Notes: generated from the letters alone by a model not told the origin. Positions 1 to 10,400 are shown, numbered from the stretch's first letter. The stretch: 64,000 nucleotides of DNA from Candidatus Obscuribacter phosphatis (GCA_001899315.1 MOYA01000001.1:621105-685104); one strand, 5' to 3'. A program made the numbers and translations.

Positions 1-182
1 ATAGTAGCCGACTCTTTGCTTGCTAGCGTCAGTATGCTTTTGAGAGAGGGTTACCGATAGTTCTGTTGATTCAATCAGGCACTATCAAAACGAACTTCTT
101 TTCGCCTTTGTAAGTCTGCTCGATAGGCTGTGAGCCTAAATTTATAGAGCTTTTGCTTGGCTTATGGTTAGAAGTATCGCGC

Positions 183-1022
183 TTAGGTTACGCCTTCAGA
201 TGTTACCCTTTTTAGGGCCTCTTTTAGGCGCTCGATTAGGGTCTTTAAATAGGTTTGATCAATTTCTAACTCGATTGAATGTGGCATAAGAAATGACTTA
301 ATCCAAAAGTTGCCTTGCACAGCTAGGCTGCCCAGACTAGTTACCGAAAGTGTAAAGATGGCGCAGGTTGAGTTGCCTAGCTTAATCTCGCAGTTTCCCT
401 GGAGCTTGCAATAGATTGCTTCTAGGTCATTTAGCCATTTTCTAATCTCTTCTGGATTTAGCTCGCCGCAGATTCGAATTTTGTCTGCATCGCTTCCTCC
501 TTCGCTGCTTACCTCGAAGTGTAGATTGTTGCTATTAGATGCTTTTCCGACTTTGAAGAGCAGGCTGGCGTCTTGAAATTGAAAGCTTTGTGTTAGGTTT
601 TCGCCATCAAATGAATTGAGTTTGCACAAATCTTTGTAATGTTCTGTTAGCTCGAACTTGTCGTGTATTTCTCTTAACTTCTCGTCTAAGACTAGGTCTC
701 CTGTATAAAGGCCAAATGCCGTGGCACTCGCTAAAGCGGTTCTGAGACCGTCTTTATCAATGATGTCTTGCTCTAGAGCCGGCATTACAAGCGCTGCCGA
801 TGCTTCCAACAGACGTTTCAGCGGGCCGGCGCCGACCGCCGAAGCAACTAGTTTTGAAGGCGACTCGGTGATCTTCAGAATGCAACTATAGGCGTTGAGG
901 GGCGCCTCTTCGCAAAGTGACTCCAGTTTAGACCAACCCCAACTGTAGGCACTAAGCTTGTTCTCAACATAGAGCGTAAAGGCTTCTGCTATTGCTGCTT
1001 CGATTTTGTCTTGGTCTGTCAT
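183..1022 (-). CDS. DUF6869/WapI-like hypothetical protein
   Basis: A soluble protein of about 279 residues with no signal peptide. The first 100 residues carry a Trp-rich helical pattern (GWSKLESLCEEAP, then GAGPLKRLLE) that resembles the DUF6869 family. The C-terminal half is beta-rich with a terminal helix and resembles WapI-type immunity proteins. Both resemblances are by eye. The ATG at 1022 was chosen because the family-like sequence begins there; the frame stays open to a TTG at 1106, and neither start has a strong ribosome-binding site. The gene is divergent from the P-type ATPase, with a short shared promoter region. An immunity or stress role would fit the island further right, but the function is not known. 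Confidence 0.6.
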   Translation of the reverse strand: MTDQDKIEAAIAEAFTLYVENKLSAYSWGWSKLESLCEEAPLNAYSCILKITESPSKLVASAVGAGPLKRLLEASAALVMPALEQDIIDKDGLRTALASATAFGLYTGDLVLDEKLREIHDKFELTEHYKDLCKLNSFDGENLTQSFQFQDASLLFKVGKASNSNNLHFEVSSEGGSDADKIRICGELNPEEIRKWLNDLEAIYCKLQGNCEIKLGNSTCAIFTLSVTSLGSLAVQGNFWIKSFLMPHSIELEIDQTYLKTLIERLKEALKRVTSEGVT

Positions 1023-1172
1023 GGCGGAGAAGATCTTGTACACTTGCACCGGAGCGACGCAAAATTGCGTATGGTGTTCTTTCAGAATGGAAGGATAGAG
1101 ATCCAATTTCTTCGTTCAGCAGTTGGATAGTAACACAGCGCGCAAGGTCTTATCTCTTTTGGGGCTCAGGTA

Positions 1173-3854
1173 TTGAGGATACACCATCTATCTGTGCAAG
1201 ACTTGATGCAAAGCCTGCATACTGCAGAAGCCGGACTAGCCAGCGCAGAAGCAGGGCGTCGCCAGTCGGAGTTTGGACCCAATCTAATCAAGCAAGTAAA
1301 GCAGAAGTCTCTCTTCACACGTTTCCTGCAAGGGTTTACTCATTTTTTCGCTTTGATACTTTGGTGTGGTGCGCTACTGGCCCTTTTCGCCGAATGGAAG
1401 GAGCCTGGCGGCGGTATGGGCTTACTGGGTTTTGCCATCCTAGGGGTGATTTTAGTAAATGGGTTTTTTTCCTTTTGGCAGGAGTACCGAGCCGAGGAGT
1501 CAATTGCCGCTCTAAAGCTTATGATTCCGGTAATGGTGAAGGTATATCGTGACGGCGAGTTATGTGAGCTAGAAGCAACCAGTTTGGTGCCTGGTGATTT
1601 GATCCTCCTAGAAGAAGGAGACTCTGTACCTGCTGATTGTCGCCTGATTGAAGCGGTCGGCATTCGAGTCAACAATTCCGCCTTGACTGGAGAGTCGACC
1701 GCAGTCTCTAGACGTGCGGAAGATTCTAGGGAGGAAGATATTCTTCAGAGCGGGAACGTATTGCTCGCCGGTACATCATTATTTGCCGGTCATGGCAAGG
1801 CTTTTGTATTTGCGACTGGTATGGAAACCGAGTTTGGCAAGATCGCCGCTTTGACGTCATCTTCCCCTGAATCATTGTCGCCCCTGCAACTGGAGATTAT
1901 TCGCCTAAGTCGGATAATCGCCTGCATTGCCGTCAGTGTCGGCTTACTTTTCTTCCTTATGGCTCAGTCGTTGGGAATGGCGTTTTGGACGAATATAGTC
2001 TTTGCCGTGGGAATAATTGTTGCTCTTGTACCAGAAGGACTATTGCCGGAAGTGACGCTGGCACTGGCTAGCTGTTCGCGACGTATGGCGAAGAGAAATG
2101 CTTTGTTGAGGAATCTTCCCTCTATCGAGACTTTAGGTTGTGCCTCTGTGATTTGTACTGACAAGACCGGGACTCTCACGGAAGGGAAGATGACCGTAAG
2201 TCAGGTTTATTTATGTGGTCAAAGTTTTGAGAAAGCGCAGATTGTTAGTGCCACTGAATTTGAAACAGCATTTAGAGAATTCTGTTTGATCTCGCTTAAC
2301 TGTGAAAATACGAGACAGGGCAAAAGAGCCGGTTCCAAGCAACTATTGGGCGATCCTATGGAACTGGCCTTGGTAGACTTTGCCAGGGCCAATTATCCGA
2401 CTTTGTCTTCGTTAGAGCGGGTTGATGAGATTCCTTTCGATTCAGAACGCAAGCGGCTTACCACAGTTCATCTTCTTGAAGAAGGGCGAATAGTTCTCTA
2501 CAGCAAAGGCGCACTGGAGACTTTGCTTCCTTTATGTGATTCGCTGTTTTTGAGCACTGGTGTTGCTGAGCTGACCGAGCAATACCGGCAAGATATCTTG
2601 AAGGAAGAGAGAACTCTTGCCGACAAAGGACTGAGAGTATTGTCTTTATGTAGGCGTAGTTTGCCTCATACCTATGAAAAGGAGGACCTAGAAGCTCAGT
2701 TGACTTTAGTTGGTTTGGTGGCTATGGAAGATCCACCACGTTCTGAAGTTCCTCATGCAATCGATCGCTGCCGCAAGGCCGGCATCAGAGTTATTATGTT
2801 GACTGGCGATCATCCCAGTACTGCACTAGCTATCGGCAAAGAGATCGGCTTAGTGCAAACTGATTCGCCTGTGGTTGTTTCTGGTCCAGAGTTGAAAAGG
2901 CTAACGGAAGCACAACTAAAGCTTATGCTTGGTCGGCAGGAAGTCATATTTGCAAGAATTGATGCTGATCAGAAAATGCAAATTGTACAGGCTTTAAAGA
3001 GAATGGGTCATATCGTGGCTGTCACCGGTGACGGAGTCAATGATGCTCCGGCTCTTAAATCGGCAGATATTGGCATCGCCATGGGCCTGAGTGGTACTGA
3101 CGTAGCGCGAGAGTCTGCCGATATGGTTCTTGCTGATGACAATTTCGCCAGTATCGTCAATGCTGTTGAAGAAGGAAGATCCGTCTTCTCCAATATTCGC
3201 AAGTTCCTAACTTACGTTCTTTCATCCAATATTGCTGAGTTGGTTCCGTGTTTAGCCTACGTTCTATTAAAGGTCCCGCTACCTCTGACGATTATCCAGA
3301 TACTTAGTGTTGATCTGGGTACTGATTTACTTCCAGCCCTTGCCTTGGGCACCGAGCAGCCAGACCCGGCTGTAATGGAAAGACCCCCACGCTCGCGCTC
3401 CGAGGGGTTGTTCGATTCTTACTTATTGCTAAAGGCTTATCTATATCTTGGTGCCATGGTATCTGCCGCCTCACTGATCGGCTACTATTTTGTTTTTACT
3501 CTGGGAGGATGGCGATACGGGCAGTCTCCGCCGGCTTCGGACCCTGCCTATAGAGCGGCTACCACGGCATGCTTGATGGGCATAATGTGCATGCAGATAG
3601 TGAATTCTTCAATTTGTCGAAGTGAGCGAAAGTCTATATTTGCTATCGGAGTATTCAGCAATAAGCTGTTGAATATCGGCGTCGCAGTTCAGATACTTTT
3701 GATGTTGCTTTTGACCTATACAGATACCGGGCATAGGGTCTTCGGCACGGCGCCCTTGCCTTGGCAGTTCTGGCTTCTGATGCTTCCACTGATGATAAGC
3801 ATGCTTGCCGCAGAGGAGTTTCGCAAGCTGATTATGAGAACTAAGTTGAGATAG
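1173..3854 (+). CDS. P2C-like (Na+/K+-ATPase-type) cation-transporting P-type ATPase
   Basis: An 893-residue P-type ATPase. In order it has the N-terminal cation ATPase domain, the actuator motif LTGEST (about residue 166), the phosphorylation loop DKTGTLTEGK (Asp330), nucleotide-binding and hinge motifs (TGDHPSTA, TGDGVNDAP), and a C-terminal membrane domain. The M4 motif VPEGLLPEVT, the M5 motif SSNIAELVP and the M6 stretch DLGTDLLPAL followed by EQ..P..M.R.PR match the Na+/K+- and H+/K+-ATPase subclass better than SERCA-type pumps. No beta subunit gene lies nearby. The start is a TTG preceded by a purine-rich stretch; the first ATG, 11 codons in, would remove part of the N-terminal domain. 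The transported ion cannot be stated from sequence alone. Confidence 0.93.
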   Translation: MRIHHLSVQDLMQSLHTAEAGLASAEAGRRQSEFGPNLIKQVKQKSLFTRFLQGFTHFFALILWCGALLALFAEWKEPGGGMGLLGFAILGVILVNGFFSFWQEYRAEESIAALKLMIPVMVKVYRDGELCELEATSLVPGDLILLEEGDSVPADCRLIEAVGIRVNNSALTGESTAVSRRAEDSREEDILQSGNVLLAGTSLFAGHGKAFVFATGMETEFGKIAALTSSSPESLSPLQLEIIRLSRIIACIAVSVGLLFFLMAQSLGMAFWTNIVFAVGIIVALVPEGLLPEVTLALASCSRRMAKRNALLRNLPSIETLGCASVICTDKTGTLTEGKMTVSQVYLCGQSFEKAQIVSATEFETAFREFCLISLNCENTRQGKRAGSKQLLGDPMELALVDFARANYPTLSSLERVDEIPFDSERKRLTTVHLLEEGRIVLYSKGALETLLPLCDSLFLSTGVAELTEQYRQDILKEERTLADKGLRVLSLCRRSLPHTYEKEDLEAQLTLVGLVAMEDPPRSEVPHAIDRCRKAGIRVIMLTGDHPSTALAIGKEIGLVQTDSPVVVSGPELKRLTEAQLKLMLGRQEVIFARIDADQKMQIVQALKRMGHIVAVTGDGVNDAPALKSADIGIAMGLSGTDVARESADMVLADDNFASIVNAVEEGRSVFSNIRKFLTYVLSSNIAELVPCLAYVLLKVPLPLTIIQILSVDLGTDLLPALALGTEQPDPAVMERPPRSRSEGLFDSYLLLKAYLYLGAMVSAASLIGYYFVFTLGGWRYGQSPPASDPAYRAATTACLMGIMCMQIVNSSICRSERKSIFAIGVFSNKLLNIGVAVQILLMLLLTYTDTGHRVFGTAPLPWQFWLLMLPLMISMLAAEEFRKLIMRTKLR

Positions 3855-3913
3855 ACAAGATGTTGATTCTCATAGGCTAAGCCGATCTAATTATTTGTTT
3901 TCCTTTCTTTTCG

Positions 3914-6900
3914 TTAGCTTCCCTGTCTTGCCGTGAGTACACTTTCGTAATGTCTTTGCACCGCCTGCTCATTCGACAACCCAAGTCGTTCCTGCGGGGT
4001 CAGACCAACAAAAGTGCTATACCTCCAGGCTGTCCATTCCGGCATTCCTGCCGCCTTGAGCAGAGACCTGGCGTTGTATTCGGCCCACCACCTAGATCTG
4101 TTAACAACAATATGGGAGACGTCTCCATCTCTACTGCTTGCATCGCGGCGGGCTACAGCTCCACCATTTTCAGTATGTCTGTTGGTTCTGAAGATGAGTT
4201 TAGGCAGATCTTCTAAATCTTGCACTCTTCTGCGATGCTCTCTAGGATCGGCGAGCAAGCGCGGAAAAGTACTGCCATCGGTAGACATAAGATAGCCACC
4301 TATGGTGGGATCGAATTTCTTAATTGCCTTAATGATGCTGCCACTGAAACCGGTATCAACAACAGCGGCACCTGGAGGTATTTCTTTCAGCCATTGCCTT
4401 TTGGTTGACTCATCATCATACTGAAGACGGCTGAATAGAAAATACATAGCATTTCTGCCTCGCTCCTTCAGTATTGGTAGAAGCGGCCAGGCATCACGGC
4501 CAAGCAAAACTATAGGCTGATGGCTTGGAATCAAGCGTTCAATGCCATCGGCTGCATCCAAAAAAGTATCGGCAGCTTTTAGAAAATTGCGTGGCTGCGG
4601 CAAAGTCGCTTCTGTTTGGAAACTATACCCAACCTGTTTGGCTTCTCTTTGAAGTCTCATTAGCTCGGTGCGATTTAGTTGAAAGCCCTGGGCAAGGTGG
4701 TCGGTTAGAAGGGCATGAAAATTCTTACCGGTACCATAATCGCGCAAGCCTGCAAGCACTTGCTGAAGCCTATATTTGCCGCTCCACGAGCCCCTGGCGA
4801 TAGCTAAAGATAGCGGCGCTGGAAATGCAGATAGGCGCATAACGTCCTTAAGTTGCGCAGTGGTTGCGTTCTCCGCCAAAAGATCTTTGAGGAGTTGTGG
4901 ATGCTCTCTATCAAGTTTGCTGTATAGCGATACTTGCACCATAGATAGTCCACTGTCAGCCAGTTGACCAAGTTTTGCCAACTCACTCGGCTCATAGCCA
5001 TCAAGTTGGGAAACATAAGTTCTATCAGCCAGTATATTTGGCTCTATATCTCTTGCTCTTGGTCGCTCATTAAGTTTGGCTTTGAGATATTCCTTTGCCG
5101 CCGACTGCTCGGAAGCTAAAAGATGGATATCTTGAAGTTTCTCTTCAGATGGAGCCAGAGCAATAAGGTTGTCTATTTGTCGATTGTTCAACTTTGCGTC
5201 TGCCGCAAGTCGCACTAGGCTGCAGATGCGTGACACGTCTGGAGCTTGGTCGAGCCAACCTTTCATGATCGCTCTAGCTGCGATTTCTTGACTTTGCTTC
5301 GGTTCTGCTGCGAGTTTGCGCCCCAGGTCGTACTTATGCCAGTTTGTTAGCCCTAATGAATCAATTTTCGTCAAGATATCGGGACGGTCAGAGTAGAGGG
5401 ACTGCAAATAAACATGCGCCATAATCGCCTCAGGAATGAAATCTCTTGCAGAACCCTTCTGATTGGCTAGCTCGTTCATTCGATTGATGCTCTTTTGGCG
5501 AATTGCGGCGTTTTCGCTGCAGTCACCGGTAGCAAGAGCGAAATAGATAGACTTCATAAGTTTTCTGCCAGGCAGATCTTTGTCAGTAAGAGCGAGTATA
5601 TAGTTAAGCGTGTCTTGCTTGATTCCCAGTTTGGATAGCTCTTGTCCATAGGTTTTGAGCGTTGTTTTGTCGCAAAGTTCATCAAACGACAGTTTCTTTT
5701 CTGACTCTGTTAGACTCTTCCATGCGCTAAACATAATCAGTTTGGTTTGCCAGCTTTCATTTGAAAGACTAACTAGATTCTCCTTCACCCATTGGCGAAG
5801 ATCGGCATGTCTGAAGAGATGCGCAGTTTCTAGCGAATTAGCTAGTCCGAGCTTACCTATACTATTGGCTAAGTCAGCGGCTTCCTTTGCCGGTATCGAT
5901 TCCCAGTCTTTCTTGTCGGCTATACTCCAGACTGCTATAACATTGTTCATTTCCTTGCCTTCAAGGCGCTTATAGTCTGGCGGAAGTTTATCCCACATAC
6001 TGCCCAGCAAGGCATCTACGCTTACCTCACTGATAGTTTGAGACTGTGCAAGGTAGCGCCTTAGGTCTGGTCTATCAGCGACTTCGTTGAAGCCTTCACT
6101 TTTCAAGGAGTAGCGTTCATTGACAGCGAAAAGATTTGCTAGGTCGAACTCGCTGAGCTTTCTCCACTGTTCTCGACTTAGTCTATGCCAATTGACTCTA
6201 ATATTTTCCAGCAGATTATCATTAAGGTGGGTTTGTTCGGCGCTTAGACCTTTCCATATATGCGCAAATTTACTGCGCTTTGTATCATTCGTTCCGGCGA
6301 AGTCATCAAGTGATCTTTTGATTGCAACACTGTCGTTTATCGTTGAGAGAGAATTTTTGTCTAAATAAAGTTTGAAAGCTCGCTCCTTGTCACTGGCACT
6401 TTCGGTCTTCAGCAGATTCATATCCATAAGGACATAGAGTGAACCCGGGTCTTGCTTGGCCATAGTTATGGCAGCTTGCCTATATTCAGGTGCGAGCGAT
6501 GGTATCGCCCGTGTTGCCAGGGGTCTTGCTTCTCCAAATGCAAAGGCAGTCTCAAATGCTCTATAGCGTTCATGCGGTGGTAGCTTGTCAATCGACTTCG
6601 CGGCTTCAAGCCTTGACTCTGGATTTGCAATAGCTTGGTAGAACCTTTCTGTAATGAAGGGCGTACCTTTCAATCGGTCCAGTTCGAAAGCCGCTCTTCC
6701 TGCCGCTCCAGTTTTTTCCAGAGATTTTTCCAAAATTTCGTTCACAGCTTTTGCGTCGGTTAATAGACGAACTGCAGTTCTGGGCACTTGTCCGTTGTTG
6801 TCTGAATGCTCTAGTGCCAGCGCCAGAGCCGTCTTTATAGCATCCTGGCTCGGCAAACTGTCTACCTTTCGGCCTGCCACTAGGGAACCTTCAGGGCTTT

Positions 6901-8809
6901 GCAGAAGCTGCTCAAATTTAGCCAGGGTGGTAGGCGACTTCAGGTTCTTCGGTTCTATTCCGCCCAAGTCCCAGACTACATTGCCCGGTCCTCGGTTTGC
7001 TGACCAGTCATCGCCAAGCTTTAGTGTATAGCGATCAAGCACTGCTTCAATAGGCTCTCCCTCGCGATGCTTAGCTCTGTCAACAAACTCAGTCAACATC
7101 CATCCGCTTTTGCCAACGTTGGCAGCATGGAAATCGATTAGATTGCTGACTTTGTGTTTAGAAAGTAGGGCAAAGGCCGCAGTCTCCGCTGCACTACCGT
7201 GAATGTCGTGGCGAGCAGGATCGGTTGGAACCTTAAATGCATAATCCTCATGACCCAGACTTAATTTGTAGACATGGGCCACCTCTCCAATAGCAATCTT
7301 TTCTACTTTTATTAGCTTGTCGCCAAATTGCACCTCAGTAGCAGGTAGGTCAATCTGCAGAGAGCCCAGTCCCGATTTCTTCTGCGGAGGGAAAGTACCG
7401 TCAATTTGACGAAGCGCCTCCGCTAGATCGTTTAGTTTGTAGTAGGCCAGTTCTTCGGGGCAACGCTCTGAAATGAAGGCTTTAGGCAGGTTTCCCACCA
7501 TTCTGCTACCTACAAAGTTTTGAAACGCTCCGGCGGTAGGCAGACCGTCAAAGTGGCTTCCTGCCTCTTTTAATGAGATTGAGAAAGGTGGGGCTTCGAT
7601 CGAACGCATATTGCCAGCCAATTCGTATGAAGATTTAGTTGATATTTCAGGTTGATCTGTGAATATAAACATTTGCTTTGTTGATGCATACTTACCAAAG
7701 TCGTGATTCCCTAGTTCATATACCGAAAATTCTTCATATTGTTTGTCGGCTTTGTAGTTGACTTTATGCAGTTCGCTCGGAGCCTCGCTCGGAAGTGATT
7801 GTTTTTCCGAGGCACTCTTCAATTGAGTTGCCGATTCGCCTGCTTCAACTATTTGTTTTGTTTCCGGTTGGAGCCTTTTGACCGATGGGTGAAACGAAGC
7901 CAGGGCCGAACCGGCTACAGCAAATGAATAGGCGCTTTGAATGAAATTATCCTGGCTAATCTTCGATTCTCCGCCGGATAAGGCGTAATGCGTGCCCAAC
8001 TCTGCCGCCGCCGCCGGTATGCCGCTAAGTGCGCCAGAGGTCATAGCCACCGTTTTTGGTACCAGTTGTCCTGCCAGTTCGCTTCTTTCGGCTAATGGCG
8101 CCAAGCTTTTGCTTAATGCACCTGAAATACCCAAGGTGGAAGCTGTCAGTGTGCCGAATGTGGCAAAATCTTGCACCATAGCTCCAGACTTCGCTTTCCA
8201 ATAGTTTTGTTCCCCTCCTTGATATTCGACCGACTTAAATGCTCCAGCATATACTGCTCCGGTTATTCCGCCCTCAAGCGATAGTTTTGCTCCTGTCGAA
8301 GAGAACATCTTGGCGCCGGCAGCTTCGTCCACACCCACCACTAGAGACTTTGTTAGGGCAGTTTTCTCTGCCAGTCCCCTGACTGCTCCTCTGCAGGCCA
8401 TAAACCATGGAATCACGCCGATTGCACCACCAATAGTTTGTCCGTGCCATTCGGCGCTACCAAAGTTGGTCGCTTGCGGAGCACTGACAAGTAAGTCTTT
8501 GCTCTTTTCGTATAGCTTGGTGCCAAAAGGCTTGCCCAAAGTATGATCAAATGTCTGCGCCATGCCTTCTACTGGTGCTTGCACCGCCGAATAGAGCGCG
8601 GAGTGGCCTAGCTCATAAGCAAATCCATTATGTTTTCCGTCGTCCTTAGGCTTGCTGCTTTCATTCTCTTCTTTACTTTTCTCTACTGGCTTTGAAGCGT
8701 TGCTTTCTGTGCTGTGATCGCTCTTCCCCTTCGCAATTTCTGCGTGCAGGCTGTCATTGATGAGAGTTTCTGAGGGCTTTGCTTTTTTGAAATCTGAGAT
8801 GCTGTCCAT
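3914..8809 (-). CDS. giant multidomain protein: hydrophobic N-region, kinase-like domain, helical repeats, PRTase-like C-terminus
   Basis: A 1631-residue protein. Residues 1-70 are charged and Ser/Lys/Glu-rich. Residues 75-320 are Gly/Ala-rich and hydrophobic, suggesting membrane association. Around 500-640 there is a degenerate kinase-like fold: an ATP-loop-like segment, a VAIK-like Lys (YAFKVP), a hinge (GWMLTEFVDR), and an N..WDLGG segment in place of N..DFG. Residues 650-1400 are helical repeats without an obvious family. The last 200 residues contain VLLGRDAWPLLP and VVDTGFSGS, which resemble a phosphoribosyltransferase-type phosphate loop. It is transcribed alone, convergent with the ATPase. 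A surface or effector role is possible, but no function is assigned. Confidence 0.85.
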   Translation of the reverse strand: MDSISDFKKAKPSETLINDSLHAEIAKGKSDHSTESNASKPVEKSKEENESSKPKDDGKHNGFAYELGHSALYSAVQAPVEGMAQTFDHTLGKPFGTKLYEKSKDLLVSAPQATNFGSAEWHGQTIGGAIGVIPWFMACRGAVRGLAEKTALTKSLVVGVDEAAGAKMFSSTGAKLSLEGGITGAVYAGAFKSVEYQGGEQNYWKAKSGAMVQDFATFGTLTASTLGISGALSKSLAPLAERSELAGQLVPKTVAMTSGALSGIPAAAAELGTHYALSGGESKISQDNFIQSAYSFAVAGSALASFHPSVKRLQPETKQIVEAGESATQLKSASEKQSLPSEAPSELHKVNYKADKQYEEFSVYELGNHDFGKYASTKQMFIFTDQPEISTKSSYELAGNMRSIEAPPFSISLKEAGSHFDGLPTAGAFQNFVGSRMVGNLPKAFISERCPEELAYYKLNDLAEALRQIDGTFPPQKKSGLGSLQIDLPATEVQFGDKLIKVEKIAIGEVAHVYKLSLGHEDYAFKVPTDPARHDIHGSAAETAAFALLSKHKVSNLIDFHAANVGKSGWMLTEFVDRAKHREGEPIEAVLDRYTLKLGDDWSANRGPGNVVWDLGGIEPKNLKSPTTLAKFEQLLQSPEGSLVAGRKVDSLPSQDAIKTALALALEHSDNNGQVPRTAVRLLTDAKAVNEILEKSLEKTGAAGRAAFELDRLKGTPFITERFYQAIANPESRLEAAKSIDKLPPHERYRAFETAFAFGEARPLATRAIPSLAPEYRQAAITMAKQDPGSLYVLMDMNLLKTESASDKERAFKLYLDKNSLSTINDSVAIKRSLDDFAGTNDTKRSKFAHIWKGLSAEQTHLNDNLLENIRVNWHRLSREQWRKLSEFDLANLFAVNERYSLKSEGFNEVADRPDLRRYLAQSQTISEVSVDALLGSMWDKLPPDYKRLEGKEMNNVIAVWSIADKKDWESIPAKEAADLANSIGKLGLANSLETAHLFRHADLRQWVKENLVSLSNESWQTKLIMFSAWKSLTESEKKLSFDELCDKTTLKTYGQELSKLGIKQDTLNYILALTDKDLPGRKLMKSIYFALATGDCSENAAIRQKSINRMNELANQKGSARDFIPEAIMAHVYLQSLYSDRPDILTKIDSLGLTNWHKYDLGRKLAAEPKQSQEIAARAIMKGWLDQAPDVSRICSLVRLAADAKLNNRQIDNLIALAPSEEKLQDIHLLASEQSAAKEYLKAKLNERPRARDIEPNILADRTYVSQLDGYEPSELAKLGQLADSGLSMVQVSLYSKLDREHPQLLKDLLAENATTAQLKDVMRLSAFPAPLSLAIARGSWSGKYRLQQVLAGLRDYGTGKNFHALLTDHLAQGFQLNRTELMRLQREAKQVGYSFQTEATLPQPRNFLKAADTFLDAADGIERLIPSHQPIVLLGRDAWPLLPILKERGRNAMYFLFSRLQYDDESTKRQWLKEIPPGAAVVDTGFSGSIIKAIKKFDPTIGGYLMSTDGSTFPRLLADPREHRRRVQDLEDLPKLIFRTNRHTENGGAVARRDASSRDGDVSHIVVNRSRWWAEYNARSLLKAAGMPEWTAWRYSTFVGLTPQERLGLSNEQAVQRHYESVLTARQGS

Positions 8810-9288
8810 AGATAGTAGAAAACCTCTAAGGCGGGGTATTTGCCATCCCTAATAAGAAACAGGGGAGAGTGCTGGAATACTATCTGCCAGGCTGTCAAAT
8901 CTGAATAAAATGGGGCAAGTCCATTCGGTAGACAGATAGCAGAGCTGTCTTCAGGCTAGGGTCCGCAAGGACACCGTATATTGTTGGTTATCAGACCACG
9001 ACGCTCAGCAGACAATCGGTCAATTGGAAGCAGAAATTGAAGCCTACGACCATGAAGTAGAAAGAATGTCAACCAAGCCTAATATTTGTTGGTCATTATG
9101 TTTAGATCGACCAGCTTCAGAAACTTGTGGAAAATCTATAGAAGAAGAACGCTAACGACAGGATGCTGCAAACGCCTCGGAGATGAAGGGTACTCTAGAG
9201 ATCTTGCGGGTAAAGAAACACAAGGTGATGGAGTGCCTTAATAACTTGAGATGAAGTTAAAAGCAGATTTCCCAGGCTTTAATGTAAG
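8810..9288. other. intergenic region with decayed coding remnant
   Basis: No intact gene is visible. A short plus-strand frame at about 8988-9154 encodes a charged coiled-coil-like stretch (LEAEIEAYDHEVERMS) and then stops, so it looks like the remains of a degraded gene. The parent gene cannot be named. Confidence 0.35.
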
Positions 9289-9300
9289 GAGAGTTTCAAT

Positions 9301-9705
9301 ATGTTCGAACTGAAGCCAGTACTTGATTCGCTTCGTAGAATTGAGTCCATTTTCAACTCGTTTCCTGCAAGCCTAATTGTGATTGATGGATGTTCAGGAA
9401 GGGTTCTAGGAATCGATGATAGAGAGAATGCATTTGTTAACCGTAGCAATGCTCCCGTAACAAAAGAACCCCTTAATATAACTGATTTAATCGTCACGAA
9501 AAGGACTGCTGCGGAGCTATGCAGCTACCTCCGCAGCAATCAAGACACTGTTGCTTTTCGCGTGTCAATTAACAGAAGGGATGGTTCAGTCCATCAAGGA
9601 ACGCTCGCATTTTCCGAGCTTGGTCTATCCAATAAGGAGCTGAACTCTCCTACCAGCTTACTTTTAGTGATCTTTGGTGATACAAGTGGCATAGGTACGC
9701 TTTAG
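9301..9705 (+). CDS. small stand-alone PAS-like domain protein
   Basis: A 134-residue protein, entirely one PAS-like fold by eye: an N-terminal helix, then FPASLIVIDGCSGRVLGID as the first strands, a PLNITDLI segment, and a charged C-terminal sheet (RRDGSVHQGTL). It has no kinase, receiver or output domain and no membrane segment. An AAGGAGAG ribosome-binding site lies 8-9 bases before the ATG, which supports expression. It sits between a decayed region and an IS3 remnant whose end nearly touches its stop codon, so it may be a sensor fragment cut from a larger protein. It could act as a free-standing ligand-binding or interaction module. Confidence 0.55.
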   Translation: MFELKPVLDSLRRIESIFNSFPASLIVIDGCSGRVLGIDDRENAFVNRSNAPVTKEPLNITDLIVTKRTAAELCSYLRSNQDTVAFRVSINRRDGSVHQGTLAFSELGLSNKELNSPTSLLLVIFGDTSGIGTL

Positions 9706-9707
9706 TC

Positions 9708-10283
9708 TCACTTAGGATAGCGATCCCAATAGTCATTGAACGGCTCCAGAAACCGATCCAGTAAAGATGGAGGCAAACCTGAATCAACTGGAGTACCTGA
9801 AAGAGTGGTTGCAGTCTTGCCCGGAGGAGTGGTCGGTGGCTCTTCCGGAAGAGGATTTGGACGAGGGTCAATGGGAGTTGCTCGCTGGAAATGAAATGAA
9901 TGATGATATTTTAGTGTCTTGAAGTGGGCTTCGGAGAGTGGGTTGTCGTCACTGATGTAGGGGCGCCCGACCGACTTTGTTACACCGAGATCTGACAGTA
10001 AGTGTGCTACCGCTTTTGATACCATCGCCGCTCCTCGATCCGAGTGAATGGTAAGAGTTTTTGTGTCAACTCCCTGCCTGGCGCAGGTTTCAGCAATCGG
10101 CGCTTTAGCAAGCGTTGCTGATTCTTCCGTGGCAACAATCCAACCGACAATGTACCGGCTGTATATGTCGATTATGACTTGGAGATAGTAACAGCTCCAT
10201 TTGACAAGTCCCCTTGGTTTTGTGATGTCCCGGCTCCAGACCAGCATGAACCAAAGGCGGTGACAGCGCAAGATGTATAACAT
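9708..10283 (-). pseudogene. IS3-family transposase (OrfB, rve core) remnant
   Basis: The frame encodes the integrase catalytic core of an IS3-family OrfB: WSRDITK, YLQVIIDIYSRYIVGW, IHSDRGAAM and SDDNPLSEAHFKTLKY, which supply the D, D and E positions. The N-terminal helix-turn-helix half is absent, and the last 60 residues turn into Pro-rich sequence that looks frameshifted. It abuts the IS110 remnant on its upstream side, so the two appear to be nested or juxtaposed dead elements. It is unlikely to be active. Confidence 0.8.
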
Positions 10284-10400
10284 TCATTTCTATCCATCGC
10301 ATTTTTGACTGGATTTGCAAGCCCTAGCTGTTTTGTTCCAGGGCTACAGTAAACTTTTCCCCGGATCTGTCTAATACATCATATTCACAGAGGGGAACGC

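Noticed and set aside
992..1552. Plus-strand frame overlapping the start of the P-type ATPase
   Set aside because: It overlaps a strongly supported ATPase gene in another phase and has no family features.
8988..9154. Coiled-coil-like frame as a separate gene
   Set aside because: It has no start with a ribosome-binding site, is short, and the surrounding frames are interrupted. It is treated as decayed DNA.
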